From contig JACMKY010000511.1 of assembly GCA_014379925.1 (NCBI GenBank), forward strand, positions 1 through 7,022: a stretch of DNA of 7,022 nt, given 5' to 3'. Below, one piece after another: positions 1 through 6,956 of this stretch. Both the position numbers and the translations under genes were made by a program. The stretch's first letter is position 1; each line of letters opens with the position of its first letter. Source of the DNA: Cytophagales bacterium. GTDB lineage: Bacteria > Bacteroidota > Bacteroidia > Cytophagales > ES-bin-26. Under the pieces are notes generated by a model. That model was not told where the DNA came from. It searched no databases and worked only from the letters and a program-made list of their open reading frames with translations.

Positions 1-84
1 CGCGGGTGGTTGGGTTGACTGCTGGTCCTGGTTAGGCGCGCAGGCGGTTAAAATAACGCACAGGATTGAAAGGGGGATCTTCAT
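1..84 (-). CDS. N-terminus of a lipoprotein, partial (runs off left edge)
   Basis: Only the first 28 codons are inside the window. The protein opens MKIPLSILCVILTAC, a short charged start, a hydrophobic core and a lipobox (L12-T13-A14-C15). This is a type II signal peptide, so the protein is predicted to be acylated on Cys15. The next residues, APNQDQQSTQPPA, are a polar, Gln/Pro-rich linker typical of the stretch between a lipid anchor and a folded domain. Its ATG begins one nucleotide after the GH32 stop codon, with no room for a separate promoter, so it is almost certainly co-transcribed and probably translationally coupled. In known fructan PULs this position can hold a SusE-like glycan-binding lipoprotein or a second GH32 enzyme. 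Nothing seen here separates those, and I assign no function beyond exported lipoprotein. Confidence 0.8.
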   Translation of the reverse strand, partial: MKIPLSILCVILTACAPNQDQQSTQPPA

Positions 85-85
85 A

Positions 86-1780
86 TCAGAATTGTTTTGA
101 CCAGATGGAGCCAAGTTCGTGGATGTCCATTTTCCTTAGAATGGTTTTGCGTTCGGGACCTCCTTTGGCAAACACTTCGATTTTTTTCTCCGCCTTTACC
201 GAATTCAACGGCACCACGTAGTACAGCTCGCCGTCGTTGACAAAAACTTCCAGAATGGCTTTGTCCACGATTACCTCGATTTTAAAATGGTCACTGTCCG
301 GATTAACGTAATCCGTCTGGTTGAACTTGCCGAGCAGGTGGCTGTAGGTGAGGGCATACCCGTTGATGTGGAGACCAAACTCCGGCGCGTCCCCCTTCTC
401 AAACTCGGCCACCAGGTGCAAGGCATCCCCGCTGACCGGCGGCGTAAAAGTAGTTTTGCCCGCGATGACCTTGTTCTCAAAAGTATGGGTCTTTTTGTGC
501 AATAAGCTGATCTCCCTGACGGGGGTCGGGCAGAGCCGGAGTCCATCCGCGGTTTTTCGGAGTCTCAACTCGGTAGGAAACGTCATGCATTGGTTGAAAG
601 CCATGCCGGCTAAATTGATGCCGCGCCCCCAACCCACCTGGACGCGCCTTTTGTCGTTTTCGGGAAGGTGGTTGTAGGTTTGGGAGGCGTAGAAAGCCCC
701 GCCGTAGTCGTAGGTTTTGAAGGATTGCGCAACGGAGAATTTCTTCCCGTCGAAATCCCCCACCAGGTAGCGGCCGGTGGCGTCGTACATGACCCACTTG
801 GAAACGCCGGGTGCCCCTTCCACGGGCAATTCAAAGAGCTCGGGACACTCGAAAAATCCGGCAATGCCCGATTGACGGGTCCAGCGTTTCAGATCCGGGG
901 AAGTGTAGATCAGGTGCTGATAGACGATGGCTTGCTGGCCCAAATTGAGATTTTTGGTATCGCCTTCGTCCCAGAGTACCATCACCCAGTGACTGCCGGG
1001 CGCGTACCAGAAAACCTTGGGGTCGCGGCCTTGGTGCTTGACGACCGGGTTTCCTTCGTAATTCTGGAAGGTCCGCCCGTTGTCGTAACTCAAGGCCAGG
1101 CATTCTCCCCGCCCCGTGCTCGTGTAGACGGCAATCAAGGGATCCACGCCGTTTTTTCGGAAACCCGCCGTGTTGTTCACGTCTACCACTGCCGAACCCG
1201 AGAAGGCCATATCCTGGTGACTGGGCGGGTAAAGGGCCTCCGGCAGTTCCCGCCAATGCATCAGATCCTCACTGACGGCGTGTCCCCAGTGCATGTTGCC
1301 CCAACTCCATCCGTACGGGTTGTGCTGATAGAACAGGTGGTACTCCCCGCGGTAGTGAATCAGCCCGTTGGGATCATTGTTCCAGCCCCGGCGCGAAGAA
1401 AAGTGGACCTGGGGCCGGTACGTCTCCGCGTACAAGCTGTCCTGACCCGGGAATCCGGTATCCGCGTACACCATGGCCAATCCCTTGGGGTCGGTGGTAT
1501 CCGGCTCAACTTCCACGGTGATGGTTTTGCCCTGGTAAGGAGCCACGTTGAAGAAGGTCCAGAAATCGGGCTTTCCACTGGCCAACTGGATGGTAAATTC
1601 ATCCAGCACTTTTCCTGCGTACTTGATGCGGGCTTTGGTCAACCCGCTGGCGTTGCTAACCGGAAAATTCAAATACGTTTGCCCTTTTTTCACTTTGATT
1701 TGCCGGGTGTGTTCCTGGGCTGGGGCCGAAAGATTCAAAATCAAAAGGCAAGGGATGAGACCGACGATGCTGGTTTTCAT
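86..1780 (-). CDS. GH32 fructan hydrolase (levanase/inulinase/fructosidase type), exported
   Basis: This is a 564-residue glycoside hydrolase family 32 enzyme that cleaves beta-fructosidic bonds by a retaining mechanism. The three catalytic motifs are intact: WNNDPNG with nucleophile Asp136, RDPK with transition-state-stabilising Asp253, and ECPEL with acid/base Glu311. FSGS (193-196) and a W-G-H motif near 165-167 also fit the family. Order of parts: signal peptide (MKTSIVGLIPCLLILNLSAPA, likely cut before Gln22); an N-terminal beta-rich domain (about 25-120) resembling the DUF4980-type domain of Bacteroidota GH32 proteins; the five-bladed propeller (about 124-415); and a C-terminal beta-sandwich (about 420-555). 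I chose the ATG at 1780 because it begins a proper signal peptide. The upstream in-frame ATG at 1873 would add 31 mostly basic residues in front of it. The signal looks type I rather than lipoprotein, so a periplasmic or secreted exo-acting enzyme is more likely than a surface-anchored endo-levanase. Levan versus inulin preference cannot be read from sequence. It lies 273 nt after susD. Confidence 0.93.
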   Translation of the reverse strand: MKTSIVGLIPCLLILNLSAPAQEHTRQIKVKKGQTYLNFPVSNASGLTKARIKYAGKVLDEFTIQLASGKPDFWTFFNVAPYQGKTITVEVEPDTTDPKGLAMVYADTGFPGQDSLYAETYRPQVHFSSRRGWNNDPNGLIHYRGEYHLFYQHNPYGWSWGNMHWGHAVSEDLMHWRELPEALYPPSHQDMAFSGSAVVDVNNTAGFRKNGVDPLIAVYTSTGRGECLALSYDNGRTFQNYEGNPVVKHQGRDPKVFWYAPGSHWVMVLWDEGDTKNLNLGQQAIVYQHLIYTSPDLKRWTRQSGIAGFFECPELFELPVEGAPGVSKWVMYDATGRYLVGDFDGKKFSVAQSFKTYDYGGAFYASQTYNHLPENDKRRVQVGWGRGINLAGMAFNQCMTFPTELRLRKTADGLRLCPTPVREISLLHKKTHTFENKVIAGKTTFTPPVSGDALHLVAEFEKGDAPEFGLHINGYALTYSHLLGKFNQTDYVNPDSDHFKIEVIVDKAILEVFVNDGELYYVVPLNSVKAEKKIEVFAKGGPERKTILRKMDIHELGSIWSKQF

Positions 1781-2053
1781 GGGGTTGAATTTTATACCAA
1801 GATGAAGTGCGGATTGCGCAATTTTGAAAACCTGGCGGGCTTTGCGGCGGAACGTACTCCGGACAACTGCCATCGCGCTTCTTAGGCAAGCACGCCGGCA
1901 GGGAACTACCCACTCGCCAAAAAATACGGATCCTGGGAGTCCGATCAGTCAGTGGGCTGCTGCTTTGCCGGGGCGGCCCCGCCGGGCAATAACCCATTGA
2001 CTGATCGGATTCTTTCGTTCGCGTCAACCCATTCCCGGATTTCCGGCCGTTTT
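1781..2053 (-). other. Non-coding gap between susD and the GH32 gene
   Basis: This 273-nt stretch separates the susD stop from the chosen GH32 start, which is long for the inside of an operon. Reading with the genes, it holds a small GC hairpin 8 nt after the susD stop (CCGG arms at 2035-2038 and 2043-2046), then the large inverted repeat described separately, then a T6 run (1924-1919), then about 140 nt with no clear structure. The T6 run sits 15 nt beyond the base of the large stem, too far for a standard intrinsic terminator. TATTTTTTG near 1918-1926 is one base longer than the Bacteroidota -7 consensus (TAnnTTTG), and I see no TTTG at -33, so a promoter is not supported. The region just before the GH32 ATG is A/T-rich without a Shine-Dalgarno sequence. 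Nucleotides 1781-1873 are open in the GH32 frame but probably untranslated. Confidence 0.6.
1935..2014. repeat. Large inverted repeat / hairpin between susD and the GH32 gene
   Basis: TCCGATCAGTCA (1940-1951) and TGACTGATCGGA (1998-2009) are perfect 12-nt inverted repeats. The pairing continues inward, 1953-1956 with 1993-1996, after one G/T position. A GC-rich inner hairpin is nested inside: TTGCC 1965-1969 with GGCAA 1985-1989, then GGGG 1970-1973 with CCCC 1977-1980 around a CGG loop. Allowing G-U pairs, the outer stem in a plus-strand RNA reaches 1935-1956 with 1993-2014. In the operon's own minus-strand RNA the same four G-U positions become C-A mismatches. The base of the stem is about 40 nt past the susD stop. 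Possible roles are a leaky terminator, an mRNA stability or processing element that lowers GH32 expression relative to susCD, or a dispersed palindromic repeat. The structure is read directly; the role is inference. Confidence 0.75.
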
Positions 2054-3784
2054 TCAGTAACCCGTATTTTGCTTATAGAGGCCCTTGGTGAAATCGATCT
2101 CTTTTTGCGGGATGGGAAAGTATTCGTTCCGGCCTTTGATGAATTCGGCCGAAGCCAGGTACGCTTTCCGCTGTTTTTCCACGGCCAGGTAGGCGTTGAT
2201 GGTTTCGGCGGCCATGCCCCAACGCACCAGGTCAAAAAACCGCGGGCTTTCCATGGCAAATTCCAGCCGGCGTTCCCACTGCAAGGCTTTCCGGGCGTTG
2301 GCCTGGGTCCAAGCAATGTTCACCCCGTCGGCGTACGCGTTGATGCGGTAGTTGGAGGGATCGGTGCCGTTGGCCAGTTTCAGGCGTTGCGTGCTGTTCT
2401 TGGCCCTCGTTCGCACCTGGTTGATGAGCGGCAAGGCCTCGGCTTGCCGGCCCAGCTCGATGAGGGCCTCGGCTCGCCAGAGCAGCACGTCAGCGTAGCG
2501 AATAATATCAATGTTCACCGAACTGCCGTAAAAAGGTCCCTGCTTTTTGAAGCAAGGGCAATCGGCCGCTTGCTGTTCCTTCATGTTGCCAAAGCCCCCG
2601 TAGAGGGCCGAAATCCGCTCCCAACTGTGGTCGTAAAGAATAGCCGGGTAGTACTTGAAGGGGTGGCCTTGAATGCCGACGGTGTGATCCAGCCGGGGAT
2701 CAACCCCGTTGGTGAGGAAGTCGGCGGGCTCCTTCATCTCCGAATTGTTGAAGGTGTCAAACAGCGGAACGCCGTTGGGATCGGTTTTGAAGGCGTTCAC
2801 CACGTTTTGGGAGGGAATGTGAAACCAGCAACACCCGTACTGGGGGGCCAGGCTGTAATTAAGCCCGGTGGACATGCTCAGCCTTCCGAACGAAGTTCCG
2901 TCGTTGATCGAATACTGGATGGCAAAGATCGACTCGGGTCCGTTGTCGAATCCGTACAGGAAATTCTTGGCGAAGTCGTCGTTCAGCCGGTACACCCCCG
3001 CGCTGATCACGTCGTTGGTCAGCGCTACCACTTCGTTGAGCCGGGCTTGGCTGATGCCGGTTACGGCGTGGTTGGCATCCTGCTGATAGGCCTGGTAAAG
3101 CCGGACCTTGGCCAAATAGGCCTTGGCGGCCAGTTGGTTGGCCCGGCCCACCTCCGGCTGCTTCACCGGCAGGTTGTCCACCGCAAACTGAAAATCGTCC
3201 GCGATCTTGTTCCACAATTCCTCGTCCGACTGGGTGTTGGATGCCTTCAGGATGTCGTCGTCCGAGAGGGTTTCGTCCACGTAGGGAACGTTTTTGAAGA
3301 GTATTTTCAGCAGGAAGTGAAGGTGTCCCCGCAGAAAACGCGCTTCGCCCTGGCGCACCGCCCGGTTGGGAAACCGGGCGTCGGTCAATTGATTCAACGT
3401 CCGGAGCGCGAAGTTTGCCCGCGAGATGGCCCCGTAGGCCGTTCGCCAGGTGTTGGGAAACCCGTTGTCGCTGTTCTGGTTGGTGGGCTCGATCAGGTTA
3501 TGTTGCTCGTAGGCATTGTATTCCCCGAGGTCCGATACGCTGCCCCCGCCTTTGTAGGCGTCGCCCGAGCGGACGCTGCCGTAGAGCCACATGCTGGTGA
3601 TGGACCCGGTAAATACGTCGTTGCCGATGGCCGCGTAGGCCGCCGTCACCAGGGCATCCACTTTGTCGGGAGTGGTGAGCACCTCCGCCGTAAGGGCTCC
3701 TTTCGGCTCGTTGTCCAAAAAGTTCTTGCAGCCGGCCACCAACAGCAGGGTGATTGCCAGGATCATTTTACCCGTATTTTTCAT
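2054..3784 (-). CDS. SusD/RagB-family outer-membrane glycan-binding lipoprotein
   Basis: This is a 576-residue SusD-like protein, a normal length for the family. It has a type II signal peptide with lipobox LVAGC (Cys19) and should sit on the outer face of the outer membrane as a lid over its SusC partner, capturing glycan. Family marks run the whole length: the N-terminal helical region with EARFLRGHLHFLLK (147-160) and NVPYVDE (165-171); TPR-like helices around 120-260; IRYADVLLWRAEALIELG (428-445) followed by INQVRTRA (454-461); ERRLEFAMESPRFFDLVRWG (504-523); and the classic ending EYFPIPQKEID (554-564) ... QNTGY. The gene starts 19 nt after the susC stop, so the two are clearly one transcription unit. 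The upstream gap has no Shine-Dalgarno sequence. An unusual feature is two cysteine pairs, Cys318-Cys319 and Cys409-Pro-Cys411, in the mature protein. The fructan ligand is inferred from the neighbouring GH32 gene. Confidence 0.95.
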   Translation of the reverse strand: MKNTGKMILAITLLLVAGCKNFLDNEPKGALTAEVLTTPDKVDALVTAAYAAIGNDVFTGSITSMWLYGSVRSGDAYKGGGSVSDLGEYNAYEQHNLIEPTNQNSDNGFPNTWRTAYGAISRANFALRTLNQLTDARFPNRAVRQGEARFLRGHLHFLLKILFKNVPYVDETLSDDDILKASNTQSDEELWNKIADDFQFAVDNLPVKQPEVGRANQLAAKAYLAKVRLYQAYQQDANHAVTGISQARLNEVVALTNDVISAGVYRLNDDFAKNFLYGFDNGPESIFAIQYSINDGTSFGRLSMSTGLNYSLAPQYGCCWFHIPSQNVVNAFKTDPNGVPLFDTFNNSEMKEPADFLTNGVDPRLDHTVGIQGHPFKYYPAILYDHSWERISALYGGFGNMKEQQAADCPCFKKQGPFYGSSVNIDIIRYADVLLWRAEALIELGRQAEALPLINQVRTRAKNSTQRLKLANGTDPSNYRINAYADGVNIAWTQANARKALQWERRLEFAMESPRFFDLVRWGMAAETINAYLAVEKQRKAYLASAEFIKGRNEYFPIPQKEIDFTKGLYKQNTGY

Positions 3785-3803
3785 GACTGAGTTCGTTTAG
3801 AAG

Positions 3804-6800
3804 TTAAAGGGTTACGTTCAGGCCCAGGGTGAAGCTGGTCGGTTGCGGCCAAAAGGTGAGCGAACCGATCCGTTCGGGATCCTTGCTCAGGTATTCTTCG
3901 TCCTTGAGCACGAACAGGTTTTGGCCGACCACGTACAAGCGTAAGCTTTCCATTTTCAACCTTTGGGTAAACGCGGACGGCAAACTGTAGCCGAGTTGTA
4001 CGTTCCGCAGTTTGAAGTAGGAGCCATTGACGTTAAAGAAATCGGAAGCCCGGTTTTCGTTGTTCCGGTTTACCAGCGACAACATCGGCGTGGTGGAGCC
4101 CGTATTCTGGGGCGTCCAGGCATCCAGTACCCCGGGGCCGTTGTTGGAGTTGACGGAGGCGAATGAATTAAAGCCCTTGACGGGGTCATTCCCCGTTTTG
4201 CCCGCGATGCCCGATCCGAAAACCGACAAGTCGAAATTTTTATACCCGAGGTTCACCCGCAGGCCGTATTCCAGGCTGGGCAATTGGGTTCCCAGCCAGG
4301 TCTGATCCAGCGCATTGATGGTGCCATCCCCGTTGAGGTCCCGGTAGCGGATTCGGCCAGGGCCCTTGCCGGTTTGCGTGGCGTGGGCATCCACTTCGGC
4401 CTGGCTCTGGAAGAGTCCGTCGGTTTGGTAGCCAAAAATCGCCAGTTGCGATTGCCCCAGAATGGACTGCTGCGCGTTGCCCGGGTAGGCGGTACGCACC
4501 TCAGCGGGCAACGCGGTGACCTTGTCGCGGAAACGACTGGCATTGCCCGTGATGCTGTAGGTCCAATCACCCGCCGTATGCTGGTAACCCAAAATGAATT
4601 CCCAGCCCCGGTTGCTCTTGGAGGCGCCGTTGAGGTACCGGATTCGGCCCTCACCGACCGCCCCGGCAATGGGGGGCTGAATGAGGATGTCCTCCGTGTT
4701 GCGGGTGAAATAATCAAAGGAGCCGGAGATCTTCTCGTTGAGGAAGCCGAAGTCGACCCCCACGTTCAGCTCCTCCGTGGATTCCCACTTCAGGTTCTGG
4801 TTTTCGCCCTGCACCTGCACGTAGCCCGAAGGCAGGGTGCCCACGTTGGCGCCGTTGAGGTCGTAGGCGGTCCCCGAATTAAGCCAGGAGCCCGGAAATC
4901 CGGTCCCAATGGTGCCGTAGTTGGGCTGGAACAGACCGAACCGGGCGACGTCGCCGATTTCCTGGTTGCCCACCCGCCCGATGCCGGCCCGCAACTTGAG
5001 GTTCGAAATCGCGCCCACGCCGCTCAGGAATCCTTCGCTGTTCATGCGCCATCCCAGGCTGAGGGCCGGAAACACGCCGTATTTGTTGGCGGAACCGAAG
5101 CGGGAAGAACCATCCCGCCGTACGGTCACCGACGCCAGGTACTTGTCCGAGAAGGCGTAGAACACTTTGCCGAAGTAGGACAACAACCGGCTGGCGCTGG
5201 CTGCCCCGTTGTTGGTGCTGCGGCCGGTGCCGGCATCCAGGTAGTAATAATTCTCGTCTTCGAGGGCGAAGCCTTCCCGGAAAGCCCCGAAAGACTGGTT
5301 GTCCTGGCGGATCGCTTCCGTACCCAACAGCGCGGTTATCCGGTGGCTGCCGAAATCAAACGCGTAGTTCAGGGTATTGGTCCAGGTCAGGCTCAGGTTG
5401 TTGGCCTGCTGCAGGGCCAGGCTGTTGACGTTGCGGCCCAGAAAACCTTCCTGGAAGGCCGGCTCGATGTTTTTGGCGAGCTGGTTCGAATAATCCACGC
5501 CGAAGCTGGTCCGAAAAAGCAGGTTTTTGACCGGCTCGATTTCCGCGTACACGTTTCCGAAGGCCAGCAGTTCGTTGTTGCGGTCCAACCGGTTGATCTG
5601 TTGCATGTGAACGGGGTTATTCCGGTCGGAATAACCGGCTCCCACCGGGCCCGCGTAAGCGCCGTCCTGGCGGAACACGGGGATGGTCGGGGCCAGCGTA
5701 ACGGCCAGGTCCGGGGTAGAGGCGCCACCCAGGTCGGCGGCGGCGAGCGTCTGGGTTGAGCGGGCCAGCATCAGGTTTTCCCCGATCCGCAGTTTGCCGT
5801 CAAAAAAACTCGTGTAGGCATTGATCCGGGCGCTGAGCCGCTCGTAGTTGGTGTACACCAGCGTGCCCGAATTTTTAAAATACCCCAGGTTGATCAACAA
5901 GCTGCTCTTGCCGGTTCCGGCCGACAGGCTCAGGTCTTGTTGGGTAACGAAAGCCGGTTCGTAGGATTCATCCTGCCAGTTCGTGTTGCCGACCGGCACC
6001 AGCGTATCGCCGCCCACGAAAGGATTGACGTTTACCCGGTTGAGGATTGGGTTGGTGTAGTCCCCGTTCCAGTCGTAGGTATAGATCGCCGCGTGGACCG
6101 TGGGATTCGTGTTGTCGTTGACCGCCGCCCGCCAGAGCGCCCTTCCCCGCTGTTCGGCGTTCAGCACATTCTCCTGCCAGGGCTTTACAGTCTGCACCGA
6201 CACGTTGGAATTGAATTGAATGCTCAATTTCTCCTGTCCGCCCCGGGCCTTTCCTTGTTTGGTGGTGACGATGATCACGCCGTTGGAGGCCCGCGAGCCG
6301 TAAATGGAGGCGGCGGAAGCGTCCTTGAGCACCTGAACCGACTCGATCGAAGTCGGATTCAAGCTGGCAAACACCTGCGGTCGCTTGGTCGGCACCCCGT
6401 CGATGATGTACAGCGGACTGGCGTCGCCCAGCGTGTTCAAACCCCGGATCAGCACCCGTCGGCTGCCGCCGCCCCCGCCGTTGGGCGACCCGTCGGCCTC
6501 CACGTACAGGCCCGGTACGCGTCCCTGCAAGGCCAGCAGCGGATTGCTGACGGGAATGTTCTTGGTTTCCGTCATGTTGATCACGGCCACGGAGCCCGTT
6601 AAATCGGCTTTGTTTTGCGTTTGGTAGCCAGTGACGACCAATTCGCTCAGGGCTTTGACGTCCGCAATCAGCACCACGTCGATGACGCTGCGGTTGGCGG
6701 CCGGTACTTCCTGGGTTACGAATCCGACGAAGGAAAAAACGAGGGTACTGCTGGCATCCGGCAGCGAGAGGGCGTAGCGGCCCTCCACGTCGGTGACCGT

Positions 6801-6956
6801 GCCCGTGGTCGTACCCTTCACCGACACGCTCACCCCGGGGAATATTTCCCCGGCCTCGGCAGTAACCCGGCCCGAAACGGGGGCTCGGTTCTGGGCCCAA
6901 GCCATCGGCATCGCCCAGAACAGGGCCGCCGTGAAAAGAAAGGATTTGTTGGTCAT
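3804..6956 (-). CDS. SusC/RagA-family TonB-dependent outer-membrane transporter
   Basis: This 1050-residue outer-membrane transporter uses TonB energy to import oligosaccharides captured by the adjacent SusD. Order of parts: signal peptide ending MAWA (cut after Ala21); a carboxypeptidase-regulatory-like beta domain (about 26-98, including GVSVSVKGTTTGTVTDVEGRY); a TonB-box-like ELVVTGY (105-111); a plug domain (about 115-233) with RVLIRGLNTL and PLYIIDGVP; the SusC/RagA signature DASAASIYGSRASNGVIIVT (212-231); then the 22-strand barrel to the C-terminus. A calcium-binding-type loop, DLNGDGTINALD (873-884), is intact, as in many SusC proteins. No STN domain is present, so it shows no sign of direct signalling to an anti-sigma factor; control would more likely come from a separate regulator outside the window. 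The last residues are LGLNVTL, ending in Leu rather than the more usual aromatic residue. A run of five glycines lies at 160-164 in the plug. The ATG at 6956 directly begins the signal peptide and has no Shine-Dalgarno sequence upstream. Confidence 0.96.
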   Translation of the reverse strand: MTNKSFLFTAALFWAMPMAWAQNRAPVSGRVTAEAGEIFPGVSVSVKGTTTGTVTDVEGRYALSLPDASSTLVFSFVGFVTQEVPAANRSVIDVVLIADVKALSELVVTGYQTQNKADLTGSVAVINMTETKNIPVSNPLLALQGRVPGLYVEADGSPNGGGGGSRRVLIRGLNTLGDASPLYIIDGVPTKRPQVFASLNPTSIESVQVLKDASAASIYGSRASNGVIIVTTKQGKARGGQEKLSIQFNSNVSVQTVKPWQENVLNAEQRGRALWRAAVNDNTNPTVHAAIYTYDWNGDYTNPILNRVNVNPFVGGDTLVPVGNTNWQDESYEPAFVTQQDLSLSAGTGKSSLLINLGYFKNSGTLVYTNYERLSARINAYTSFFDGKLRIGENLMLARSTQTLAAADLGGASTPDLAVTLAPTIPVFRQDGAYAGPVGAGYSDRNNPVHMQQINRLDRNNELLAFGNVYAEIEPVKNLLFRTSFGVDYSNQLAKNIEPAFQEGFLGRNVNSLALQQANNLSLTWTNTLNYAFDFGSHRITALLGTEAIRQDNQSFGAFREGFALEDENYYYLDAGTGRSTNNGAASASRLLSYFGKVFYAFSDKYLASVTVRRDGSSRFGSANKYGVFPALSLGWRMNSEGFLSGVGAISNLKLRAGIGRVGNQEIGDVARFGLFQPNYGTIGTGFPGSWLNSGTAYDLNGANVGTLPSGYVQVQGENQNLKWESTEELNVGVDFGFLNEKISGSFDYFTRNTEDILIQPPIAGAVGEGRIRYLNGASKSNRGWEFILGYQHTAGDWTYSITGNASRFRDKVTALPAEVRTAYPGNAQQSILGQSQLAIFGYQTDGLFQSQAEVDAHATQTGKGPGRIRYRDLNGDGTINALDQTWLGTQLPSLEYGLRVNLGYKNFDLSVFGSGIAGKTGNDPVKGFNSFASVNSNNGPGVLDAWTPQNTGSTTPMLSLVNRNNENRASDFFNVNGSYFKLRNVQLGYSLPSAFTQRLKMESLRLYVVGQNLFVLKDEEYLSKDPERIGSLTFWPQPTSFTLGLNVTL

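Noticed and set aside
668..1885. 405-codon plus-strand open frame opposite the GH32 gene
   Set aside because: It is antisense to a GH32 enzyme with all catalytic motifs intact, and no independent protein features were seen.
1919..2009. Intrinsic terminator at the end of susD
   Set aside because: The hairpin is strong, but in the operon direction the T6 run begins 15 nt after the stem base, so the standard stem plus immediate U-tract arrangement is missing. It is kept as an inverted repeat of unknown role.
1940..2009. Small transposable element (MITE) with 12-nt terminal inverted repeats
   Set aside because: The length and perfect ends would fit, but no target-site duplication is visible on the flanks and no second copy is present in the window.
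1952..3790. 612-codon open frame on the plus strand opposite susD
   Set aside because: It lies antisense to an unmistakable SusD gene, has no recognisable family motifs, and arises because stop codons are rare in the antisense frames of GC-rich coding sequence.
5619..5632. ATTCCG/CGGAAT inverted repeat inside susC
   Set aside because: A short palindrome within coding sequence, explained by codon composition; nothing suggests a regulatory role.
4284..5759. 491-codon plus-strand open frame opposite susC
   Set aside because: It is an antisense shadow of the SusC barrel region, with Val/Gly/Arg-rich composition typical of such shadows and no signal or domain motifs.
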